Origin: CAWDZK01 sp963726615
GTDB lineage: Bacteria; Actinomycetota; Actinomycetes; JACCUZ01
Assembly (NCBI GenBank): GCA_963726615.1
Contig: CAVSCX010000018.1
Coordinates: forward strand, 1 to 64,000
Direction: 5' to 3'
DNA: 64,000 bases
A model generated the notes under the pieces. It saw only the letters and a list, made by a program, of their open reading frames with translations, searched no databases and had not been told where the DNA came from. Positions 45,032 through 52,029 of the stretch are shown in pieces. Positions within the stretch are counted from its first letter, which is position 1. The number at the start of each line of letters is the position of its first letter. The position numbers and the translations under genes are program-made.

Positions 45032-45826
45032 GTGATCCAGGCAGGACGCGCGCCTCGCGCCGTACGTCTCGTGGCCCCGCTCGTCGTCCTCGGACTGCTC
45101 ACCGGCTGCGCCACGCTCCGCTCGGCGGCCGCCGCGCCGGGCAGCCGGCCCGGCGTCGACGTCCCGAGCCACCCGGCTGACGACCTCGCCCCCGAGCCGC
45201 TGGGCCGGCCGGACCTTGCTCCCTCCGGGGACGGCGGCTACGCGTTCCTGGCGACCCGCCCGGACGGCACGCCGGTCTCGTGGGACCCGTGCCGCCCGAT
45301 CCACGTGGTGGTCCGCCCCGACGGCGAGCCGGCCGGCGGGCGCTCCCTGCTGCTGTCCGTCCTGGGCGAGCTCAGTGCGGCGTCAGGGCTGCGCTTCGTC
45401 GACGACGGAACGACGTCCGAGCCGCCGCAGGCCGCGCGCAGCCCGTACCAGAAGGAGCGGTACGGCGACCGCTGGGCGCCGGTCCTGGTCGCCTGGTCCT
45501 CACCGGCCGAGACCTCGCTGCTCACCGACGAGATCCTCGGCCTGGCCGGGCCGGACAGCTGGGGCGCAGGCGACGAGCGGCGCTTCGTCAGCGGCAGCGC
45601 CGTCTTCAACGCACCGCTGCTGACCCAGCAGCTCACCGGCGGTGAGCAGGCCAAGGCCCGCGCGGTGCTGCTGCACGAGCTCGGTCACCTGGTCGGCCTG
45701 GGTCACGTCACCGACGCGTTCCAGGTCATGTACGACACGAACAGCTACCCGCTCGCCCGCTACCACGCCGGCGACCTGCGCGGCCTCGAGCTGCTCGGCC
45801 AGGGCAGCTGCTTCGACGCCCCCTGA
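45032..45826 (+). CDS. Secreted zinc metalloprotease lipoprotein (matrixin/metzincin-like)
   Basis: The 264-residue protein starts VIQAGRAPRAVRLVAPLVV with lipobox LLTGC, so it is probably lipid-anchored outside the cell. The zinc site HELGHLVGLGHV (HExxHxxGxxH) is followed by a Met-turn candidate VMYDTN, the metzincin signature. Upstream is VSWDPCRPIHVVV, seen in related actinobacterial matrixin-like proteins. Substrate and regulation are unknown. The GTG at 45032 is chosen because it gives a short, clean signal peptide. Confidence 0.85.
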   Translation: MIQAGRAPRAVRLVAPLVVLGLLTGCATLRSAAAAPGSRPGVDVPSHPADDLAPEPLGRPDLAPSGDGGYAFLATRPDGTPVSWDPCRPIHVVVRPDGEPAGGRSLLLSVLGELSAASGLRFVDDGTTSEPPQAARSPYQKERYGDRWAPVLVAWSSPAETSLLTDEILGLAGPDSWGAGDERRFVSGSAVFNAPLLTQQLTGGEQAKARAVLLHELGHLVGLGHVTDAFQVMYDTNSYPLARYHAGDLRGLELLGQGSCFDAP

Positions 45827-45867
45827 CCCCGGCGCGTCGGACCGGGCGGACCGGGCAGGATGGCCCG

Positions 45868-46140
45868 GTGGACGTCGTACGGCGACGGGCGGTCGTCAGC
45901 GGACTGGTGCAGGGCGTGTTCTTCCGGGACGGGGTGCGCCGCGAGGCAGGCATCCGGGGCGTGGCCGGGTCGGCCCGCAACCTCCCGGACGGCACCGTCG
46001 AGGTCGTCGTCGAGGGGCCGGCTGACGCGGTGGCCGCGGTCCTGGACTGGCTGCACCGCGGGACGCCGCAGTCGCGGGTCGAGCGGGTCGAGGTCAGCGA
46101 CGAGGAACCCAGCGGCCGGACCGGGTTCCACGTCGGGTAA
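45868..46140 (+). CDS. acyP: Acylphosphatase
   Basis: The 90-residue enzyme hydrolyses acyl phosphates. The catalytic Arg lies in VSGLVQGVFFRDGVRREA and the Asn in GVAGSARNLPDGTVEVVVEG; it ends at the usual length. The GTG at 45868 lacks a Shine-Dalgarno; CAGGAT lies 6 nt upstream, so translation may be leaderless. It follows the metzincin gene by about 40 nt. Confidence 0.95.
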   Translation: MDVVRRRAVVSGLVQGVFFRDGVRREAGIRGVAGSARNLPDGTVEVVVEGPADAVAAVLDWLHRGTPQSRVERVEVSDEEPSGRTGFHVG

Positions 46141-46179
46141 GCCGCCGTCACCCCACCCGCCCCGCCGGCCGGCACGTAC

Positions 46180-46214
46180 GAGGCCCCGCGTCCCGGGGTC
46201 GGGAGCGGGGCCTC
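46180..46214. terminator. Terminator-like hairpin between acyP and the Rpf-like gene
   Basis: A 10-bp perfect stem (GAGGCCCCGC and complement) with a 15-nt loop sits between two convergent genes, so it can serve both. Confidence 0.7.
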
Positions 46215-46231
46215 GTCGTGGCGCAGGGGGG

Positions 46232-47050
46232 TCAGCGCACCTGGAGGCGCTGGCCGGGACGGATCAGGCCCGGGTTGGAGCCGATCGTCTTCTTGTTCAT
46301 CCGGTAGAGCTTCTGCCAGCCGCCGGGGACGTCCCGCTTGGCGGCGATGCCGGACAGGGTGTCGCCGCCGTGCACGACGTAGGTGCGCCGGACGCGCTTC
46401 GCCTTGGCCTTGGCCTTGCGGTGCTTGCCGCGGGTCGCGCGCTCGGTCTGCACGCCCCGGTTCTCGGCGGCGAGCTTGTCCGCCGACGACGTGTCCGACG
46501 ACCCCGCGGCCGGCTTGTCCGCCTTCGGGGCGTCCGCCTTCGGGGCGTCCGCCTTCGGGCTGGTGGCGTCGCCGTTGGCCTGCGAGCCGGACCCGCCGCC
46601 CGACATCCGGGCCTTGAGGTCCTCCGCGGTGGCCAGCGCCTCGCGGCGCTCGGCAGCACCCAGGCCGAGCCTGCTGCTGCAGCCCGGCCACGGGGACCAG
46701 CCCCGGCCGTCGAGGACCTTGGCGGCGATGACGATCTGCTCGCCGCGGCTGGCCAGGTCGGCCCGCGAGGCGTACTTCTCGCCCCCGTTGCCGTCCCAGG
46801 TGCCGTCGGCGAACTGCAGGCCGCCGTAGTAGCCGTTGCCGGTGTTGATGCCCCAGTTGCCGCCGCTCTCGCAGCCGGCGAGGCGGTCCCAGGCGCTGCC
46901 CGCGGCAGCGGCCGGCGAGGCGCTGGCGGCGAACATCGGGAAGGCGGCCACGAAGGGTGCCGTGGCCAGGCCGAGCGTACGGACGTGGTTGGTGGGCTTG
47001 CGGTGCCGACCGCGCGGGGGCGCGGACGACCGAGTGCGCTGCTGCGCCAT
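46232..47050 (-). CDS. Resuscitation-promoting-factor-like transglycosylase with LysM domain
   Basis: The 272-residue secreted muralytic enzyme has a long twin-basic signal region (GRHRKPTNHVRTLGLATAPF ... ASASPAAAA), the Rpf/transglycosylase domain at about 50-125 (AWDRLAGCESGGNWGINTGN with the catalytic Glu, GYYGGLQFADGTW), an Ala/Lys/Asp linker with APKAD repeats, and a C-terminal LysM (YVVHGGDTLSGIAAKRDVP, IRPGQRLQV). The layout matches Streptomyces Rpf proteins, which cleave peptidoglycan during spore or dormant-cell outgrowth. The ATG at 47050 lies just behind a c-di-AMP riboswitch. Confidence 0.92.
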   Translation of the reverse strand: MAQQRTRSSAPPRGRHRKPTNHVRTLGLATAPFVAAFPMFAASASPAAAAGSAWDRLAGCESGGNWGINTGNGYYGGLQFADGTWDGNGGEKYASRADLASRGEQIVIAAKVLDGRGWSPWPGCSSRLGLGAAERREALATAEDLKARMSGGGSGSQANGDATSPKADAPKADAPKADKPAAGSSDTSSADKLAAENRGVQTERATRGKHRKAKAKAKRVRRTYVVHGGDTLSGIAAKRDVPGGWQKLYRMNKKTIGSNPGLIRPGQRLQVR

Positions 47051-47054
47051 AGGT

Positions 47055-47170
47055 CGTTCCCTCTCGCCGCCTGCGAGGTGAGCTGTCGGGTTCGGGCGAG
47101 AGAGATTGCCCGGCCGTGTTGCCACGGCTTCACCCCGAGGACTCCGCGACCGGTGCGGTCACGGGGCCCG
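47055..47170 (-). promoter_or_regulatory. ydaO/yuaA-type c-di-AMP riboswitch upstream of the rpf-like gene
   Basis: Read on the minus strand, the leader contains GGGGTGAAGCC, GTGGCAACAC, CGGGCAATC and the characteristic 3' block CCCGAACCCGACAGCTCACC, followed by TCGCAGGCG and a purine-rich run before the ATG. These are the conserved elements of ydaO motifs found ahead of rpf and other wall-lytic genes in actinobacteria. Binding of c-di-AMP usually switches such genes off. The 5' boundary is approximate. Confidence 0.82.
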
Positions 47171-47369
47171 AACGTGGGTCCCCCACTCCTGCCCGCTGCG
47201 TCTCATGCAGACTGCCCGACGGCGGGCAGGACTCGGCGGGCCGTCGGCAGCACCGCGCGGCGCGCGGTCGGCACAGGGTACGAGGGCAGGTAACGATCCT
47301 GCAAACGTCGGGTCACCCGGATGGAGCAACGGGGTCACCGGCCGGTGACCCAGCGGGAGGAGGAGCGGC

Positions 47370-47795
47370 GTGAGCGAGGACCTGCCGGTGCGCGGCTCGG
47401 TCGTGGTGCCCGCCGCGGAGCTGCGGTGGCGGTTCTCCCGGTCCTCGGGGCCGGGGGGCCAGTCGGTGAACACCACCGACAGCCGGGTGGAGCTGTCGCT
47501 GGACGTCGCCGCCACCTCGGCCCTGGGCGCGGTCCTGCGGGAGCGGGCGCTGACGGCACTGGCCGGCCGCCTCGTGGACGGCGTCCTCACGGTGTCGGCG
47601 GCCGAGCACCGGTCGCAGCTGCAGAACCGGCGGGCCGCCCGGGCCCGGCTCGCCGCGCTCCTGCGTGAGGCCACCGCTCCCCCACCCCGGACGCGTCGGC
47701 CGACCCGGCCGAGCCGGGCGTCCCAGGAGCGCCGGATCAGCGCCAAGAAGCGGCGCGGCCGGACCAAGCGGCTGCGCGGCGGCGCCGAGGACTGA
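47370..47795 (+). CDS. arfB: ArfB/YaeJ-type peptidyl-tRNA hydrolase
   Basis: The 141-residue protein rescues ribosomes stalled without a stop codon. The RF-1 GGQ domain reads WRFSRSSGPGGQSVNTTDSRVEL. The C-terminal tail is Arg/Lys-rich (QERRISAKKRRGRTKRLRGG) and would enter the empty mRNA channel. Codon-recognition domains of true release factors are missing, as expected. The GTG at 47370 follows GGAGGAGGAG. Confidence 0.93.
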   Translation: MSEDLPVRGSVVVPAAELRWRFSRSSGPGGQSVNTTDSRVELSLDVAATSALGAVLRERALTALAGRLVDGVLTVSAAEHRSQLQNRRAARARLAALLREATAPPPRTRRPTRPSRASQERRISAKKRRGRTKRLRGGAED

Positions 47796-47812
47796 GCGGC
47801 GAGAGCTGAGCG

Positions 47813-47989
47813 CTACTCGGCGCCGGGGAGCTGCGCCAGTGCCGACTCGGCCAGGGCGATCTCCTTGTCGACGAGCCAGCGCGCGCCGCGCAGGCCGCGC
47901 AGGCCGAACCGGTCCCGGATCGCCACCACCATCTCGGCCACCCTCGGGTCGACGTCGTCCGGCGCCCCGTCGGTCAGGCTGTCGGTCAT
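47813..47989 (-). CDS. Small conserved-looking protein, 58 aa
   Basis: An ATG at 47989 with GGGGAGAG upstream opens a 58-residue frame starting MTDSLTDGAPDDVDPRVAEM, with a helical core VVAIRDRFGLRGLRGARWLV and an acidic end. I do not recognise a named family. The codon pattern (G/C at third positions) and ribosome-binding site support a real gene. It is convergent with arfB, 17 nt apart. Confidence 0.55.
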   Translation of the reverse strand: MTDSLTDGAPDDVDPRVAEMVVAIRDRFGLRGLRGARWLVDKEIALAESALAQLPGAE

Positions 47990-48112
47990 CGAGCTCTCCC
48001 CTGCGCCGTGCTCGGCCTCCGCTGGCGCCCACGACCCTAGGACATCGACCCCGGATCACCCCGGCCTGCACGCAGTCGTCCGCGTGTCGGCCGCGACCGG
48101 CACGATGGCCCG

Positions 48113-49897
48113 GTGCCCCCCGACGTCGACCCCGGCGAGCTGACCGCGGCGCTGGCCCGCGCCGGGGTCGGCGCCGGCAGCATGCTCGCGCTCGCGTGGT
48201 CGCCGTACGGCGTGGGGCTGGCGCACGACAGGACGCTGGTCGCCTGCACCGGCAGCCTCCCCGAGACCGCAGCCGCCGTCCGGGCCGCGGTGGCGGAGCT
48301 CCGGCCCCGCCTGGTCTGGTGGTCGGCCCGCGAGGGCGCGCCGCTGCTGCGCGGCGCGGGGCAGCAGGGGCCGGGCCCGGCGGAGTGGGTCCCCTCGACC
48401 TGGGACGTGGCCGCCAGCCACCGGCTGCTGCACGGCGGCTCGGACGGCGACCCCGCCGTCGTGTGGGCGGCGGCGCGCGGGCTGGACCCCGACGACCGGC
48501 CCCGCACCGGCCAGCTGGACCTGCTCGCCGGCGGCCCCGACTCCGGTGACCCGGGCGACCCGACCGAGCCGGTGCGCACCGACGGGCACCTCCGGCCCGG
48601 CTGGGCAGCCGGCGGCCCCCCGACACCGGGGGCCGCCGCCCGCTGGGCCGCGGCGGCCCTCCAGGTGCAGGCGGCGCACCAGCGCGACCTCGCCGGGCTG
48701 CCCGACGGTCGGGCCGAGCCCACCCCGCCGGCCCTCCCGCTGCTGACCGCCCGGTCGGAGTCCGCGGCCGAGCTGCTGGCCGTCGAGCTGGGCCTGCGCG
48801 GCCTCCCCGTCGACCGCGCCACCGCCGAGGAGCTGGTGCGGGAGCGGGTCGGCGCCCGGCCCGCGGACGCCGCGGAGGCGGCCGGCACCCGGGCCCGGCG
48901 CGACGACGCCGTCCGCGACCTGGTCCCGGGCGGGCAGGACGTCGACCTGCGCAACCCGGCCCTGGTCCGCGGGCTGCTGACCCGGGTCGGCATCGACGTG
49001 CCGGACACCCGCTCGTGGCGGCTCGAGCCGTTCCGCGGCAGCCACCCGGTGGTCGCCGCGCTGCTCGAGTGGCGCAAGGCGGAGCGGATCGCGACGACCT
49101 ACGGCTACGCGTGGCTGGACCGCGACCTGGGTGCCGACGGGCGGCTGCGCGGCGCCTGGACAGGCTGCGACGGCGCGGCCGGTCGGATGACTGCCTCCGC
49201 CGGCCTGCACAACATGCCGGCCGAGCTGCGCCCGGCCGTTGCCGCCGAACCCGGCCACCTGCTGGTGCGGGCGGACCTCGGCCAGGTCGAGCCGCGGGTG
49301 CTCGCGGCGGTCTCCGGCGACCCGGCCCTGGCCCGGGCGACGGCAGACGACGACCTCTACGCGCCGGTCGCGGCACGGCTCGGGGTGGAGCGGCCGGTCG
49401 CCAAGGTCGCCGTGCTGGCCGCCATGTACGGCCAGACCAGCGGCGCGGCCGGCGAGGCTCTGCGCGGGCTGGAACGGGCCTACCCGGTCGCGATGGGGTA
49501 CCTGCGGGCCGCGCACGAGTCCGGGGCGGCGGGCACCGACGTGCGCACGTACGGCGGTCGCCGGGTGCGGATGTGGCCGCTGCCCGACCCGGTGGACCAC
49601 TCGGCCGCGGCCGCCCGTGGCCGGTTCGCGCGCAACGCCGTCGTGCAGGGCGCCGCCGCCGAGCTGTTCAAGATGTGGGCGGTGTCGGTGCGGGCCGGCC
49701 TGCCCGCCGGCAGCGAGGTCGTCCTGTGCCTGCACGACGAGCTGCTGGTGCAGGTGCCGGAGGCCGACGCCCCCGACGCCGTCGCCGCGCTGCACCGCCT
49801 GCTGGGGACCACCGCGGGCCGCTGGGCCGCCGGCAGCGGGGTGCGGTTCGTCGCCGACGTGGCCGTGGTCAGGCGCTGGTCGGACGCCAAGGGCTGA
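48113..49897 (+). CDS. Second family A DNA polymerase (actinobacterial 3'-5' exonuclease/polymerase type)
   Basis: The 594-residue protein lacks the 5'-3' exonuclease of PolA. The N-terminal 200 residues are a weak exonuclease-like domain. The polymerase core has motif A VRADLGQVEPRVLAAVS (catalytic Asp), motif B AKVAVLAAMYGQTSGAAGEAL and motif C LCLHDELLVQV. Motif A departs from the DYSQIELR of PolA. Relatives occur widely in actinobacteria beside a normal polA; their role is unsettled, possibly repair. The GTG at 48113 has CACGAT 6 nt upstream and no Shine-Dalgarno, suggesting a leaderless message. Confidence 0.88.
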   Translation: MPPDVDPGELTAALARAGVGAGSMLALAWSPYGVGLAHDRTLVACTGSLPETAAAVRAAVAELRPRLVWWSAREGAPLLRGAGQQGPGPAEWVPSTWDVAASHRLLHGGSDGDPAVVWAAARGLDPDDRPRTGQLDLLAGGPDSGDPGDPTEPVRTDGHLRPGWAAGGPPTPGAAARWAAAALQVQAAHQRDLAGLPDGRAEPTPPALPLLTARSESAAELLAVELGLRGLPVDRATAEELVRERVGARPADAAEAAGTRARRDDAVRDLVPGGQDVDLRNPALVRGLLTRVGIDVPDTRSWRLEPFRGSHPVVAALLEWRKAERIATTYGYAWLDRDLGADGRLRGAWTGCDGAAGRMTASAGLHNMPAELRPAVAAEPGHLLVRADLGQVEPRVLAAVSGDPALARATADDDLYAPVAARLGVERPVAKVAVLAAMYGQTSGAAGEALRGLERAYPVAMGYLRAAHESGAAGTDVRTYGGRRVRMWPLPDPVDHSAAAARGRFARNAVVQGAAAELFKMWAVSVRAGLPAGSEVVLCLHDELLVQVPEADAPDAVAALHRLLGTTAGRWAAGSGVRFVADVAVVRRWSDAKG

Positions 49898-49974
49898 CCC
49901 TGGCAACGCCCGGCTGGTGCGCCGGGGCACGCCGTCGGCGCGCAGCGCCGTTTCGTTGCTCCCGGAGAGGCGAT

Positions 49975-50856
49975 ATGCCCGGCATGACACTCGCCCCCAC
50001 CCTCGCCCGGATCGAGTCCGACCCCCGGCTGGACACCGTCGTCGCACCGGTCGAGAAGGCCGTACGCACGGTGCTCGCCCCACGGGCCCTCCGGGACGCC
50101 CTGCACGGGGTCTGGCTGGGCCACCCGGTGCACCCCACGCTGGTCCAGGTCTCGCTCGGCGCGTTCCTCTCGGCCTCCGCGCTGGACGCCGTCGGGGCCG
50201 ACGACGCTGCCGCGGCCACCCTGGTCGGCGTCGGCCTTGCCGGCGTCGCTCCGTCGGTGGCAACAGGCTGGGCCGACTGGGCAGAGCTGCACGAGCAGCA
50301 GAAGCGGGTCGGCGTGGTCCACGCCGCCGCGAACGTCGCCGGCGTCGCGCTGTACGCCGCGTCGCTGGCGGGTCGGCTCGCCGGTCGCCCCAGGGCGGGG
50401 CGGACGCTCGGCTGGCTCGGGCTGGGCGCGCTGAGCCTCGGCGGCTTCCTCGGTGGGCACCTGTCGTTCCGCCAGGCATCCGGGGCCAACCACGCCGAGG
50501 ACGTGCCGCACCTCGTCCAGCCCGGGTGGCACGACGTCTGCGGCCTGGACGAGCTGGCCGACGGGCGTCCGGCCCGTCGCGTGCTCGGCGGCGACAACGA
50601 CGACGTCCCCCTGCTGCTGCTGCGCCGCGGGGACCGGGTGGTCGTGCTGTCCGACCGGTGCAGCCACCTGTCCGGCCCGCTGCACGACGGGGGGCTCACC
50701 GACGACGGCAGCTGCGTGGTGTGCCCGTGGCACGGCAGCGAGTTCCGGCTGGCCGACGGCTCGGTCCGGCACGGCCCGGCGACCGCACCGGTGCCGGCGT
50801 TCGAGGTTCGGGTGGAGGCCGGACGGGTCCGCGTGCTGCTGCCCGGGGCGGGCTGA
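49975..50856 (+). CDS. DUF2231 membrane domain fused to Rieske [2Fe-2S] domain
   Basis: The 293-residue protein has an N-terminal DUF2231 region with about four helices (HGVWLGHPVHPTLVQVSLGAF, TLGWLGLGALSLGGFLGGHL). A Rieske domain follows from about 190 with both cluster motifs, CSHLSGPLHDG (C-x-H) and CPWHGSEFRLADG (C-x2-H). It probably passes electrons at the membrane; partners are unknown. The ATG at 49975 follows GGAGAGG; the long open frame upstream is a shadow of the polymerase gene. Confidence 0.9.
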   Translation: MPGMTLAPTLARIESDPRLDTVVAPVEKAVRTVLAPRALRDALHGVWLGHPVHPTLVQVSLGAFLSASALDAVGADDAAAATLVGVGLAGVAPSVATGWADWAELHEQQKRVGVVHAAANVAGVALYAASLAGRLAGRPRAGRTLGWLGLGALSLGGFLGGHLSFRQASGANHAEDVPHLVQPGWHDVCGLDELADGRPARRVLGGDNDDVPLLLLRRGDRVVVLSDRCSHLSGPLHDGGLTDDGSCVVCPWHGSEFRLADGSVRHGPATAPVPAFEVRVEAGRVRVLLPGAG

Positions 50857-50879
50857 CCGGGCGGGTCAGCCCGTGCCGG

Positions 50880-51863
50880 TCAGACGACCTCGGGCTCCTG
50901 GCCGCGACCGCGCATCTTGGCGTGGTGGGTCTCCCGCTTCTCCTCGAACCGGGAGGCCGCCTCGCCGAGCCCCGCGAGGACCTCGCTGAGCTCCTCCCGG
51001 GCCGCCTCGCCGTCGGCGTCCAGGCCCTCCAGGTCGAACACGCCCCACTGACGCAGCACCGGGGCGAGCACGTCGTCGACGTGGATCCGCATGTCGTAGA
51101 TGCCGGAGAGCGCGATCTGCACGGACTTGCGGGTGAAGTTCTCGATGCTGTGCCCGGGCATCTGGAAGGTCTTCACCACCTCCGTGATGGCGCGCATCGT
51201 CTGGCTCGGGGACGCGGCGAGCGCGGCACCGAGCAGGTTCCGGTAGAAGAGCATGTGCAGGTTCTCGTCCAGCGCGATCCGGGCCAGCAGCTGGTCGGCG
51301 ACCGGGTCCCGGGTGATCTTGCCGGTGTTGCGGTGCGAGATCCGGGTCGCCAGCTCCTGGAACGAGACGTACGCCAGCGAACGCAGCAGGTCGTCGTGGT
51401 TGGCCGACTCGAACCCCGCACCCATGTGGGTCATGCGGGCGCGCTCGAGCGCGACCGGGTCGACCGACCGGGTGACGAGCAGGTAGTCGCGGATGGCCAT
51501 CCCGTGCCGGCCCTCCTCGGCGGTCCACTGGTGCACCCAGGTCCCCCAGGCGCCGTCCCGGCCGAAGACGGTGGCGATCTCGTGGTGGTAGCTGGGCAGG
51601 TTGTCCTCGGTGAGCAGGTTGACGATGAGGCTGGTCCGGGCGACGTCGGACATCTTCGACTGCCCGGGCTCCCACGCCTCGCCACCGAGGACACCGTCGA
51701 AGTCGCGGCCCTCGCTCCACGGCACGTACTCGTGCGGCATCCACTCCTTGGCGACCTTGAGGTGCCGCTCGAGGTTCTCCTCGACCACCGGCTCCAGCTC
51801 GCGGAGCAGGTCGGTCTCGGACATGGGGGTGCTGCGGGCTGGGCGCTCGCCGACGACGGTCAT
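50880..51863 (-). CDS. Acyl-ACP desaturase, DesA family
   Basis: The 327-residue soluble ferritin-like di-iron enzyme inserts a double bond into acyl-ACP. Iron ligands are in EEGRHG and DENLHM (two ExxH motifs), with further Glu in LEPVVEENLERHL. The layout matches mycobacterial DesA and plant stearoyl-ACP desaturases. Electrons may come from a ferredoxin-type partner; the Rieske protein is convergent next door, which is suggestive only. The ATG at 51863 follows GGAGGCCTC. A palindromic operator candidate lies at 51919-51940. Confidence 0.92.
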   Translation of the reverse strand: MTVVGERPARSTPMSETDLLRELEPVVEENLERHLKVAKEWMPHEYVPWSEGRDFDGVLGGEAWEPGQSKMSDVARTSLIVNLLTEDNLPSYHHEIATVFGRDGAWGTWVHQWTAEEGRHGMAIRDYLLVTRSVDPVALERARMTHMGAGFESANHDDLLRSLAYVSFQELATRISHRNTGKITRDPVADQLLARIALDENLHMLFYRNLLGAALAASPSQTMRAITEVVKTFQMPGHSIENFTRKSVQIALSGIYDMRIHVDDVLAPVLRQWGVFDLEGLDADGEAAREELSEVLAGLGEAASRFEEKRETHHAKMRGRGQEPEVV

Positions 51864-51918
51864 GAGGCCTCCGGGTCGTGGTGGCGGGGTGCTTCGGACG
51901 GGACTTCGGACGTGCTTC

Positions 51919-51940
51919 CCTACGGTTACGTCACCGTAGG
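51919..51940. promoter_or_regulatory. Palindromic operator candidate upstream of the desaturase
   Basis: CCTACGGT and ACCGTAGG form perfect 8-bp arms around a 6-nt spacer (TACGTC), about 56 nt before the desaturase start. A further ACGGTAG half-site follows at about 51947. The arrangement suits a dimeric TetR-type repressor, which often controls desaturase genes. No regulator gene lies nearby. Confidence 0.6.
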
Positions 51941-52029
51941 TATCAACGGTAGACGACTTCCCCCTACCCCGACAGCCCGGGCGTGTCGCATTGTGCGGCG
52001 AACCTGCCCAGATGGTGGGAACTGGCCGG

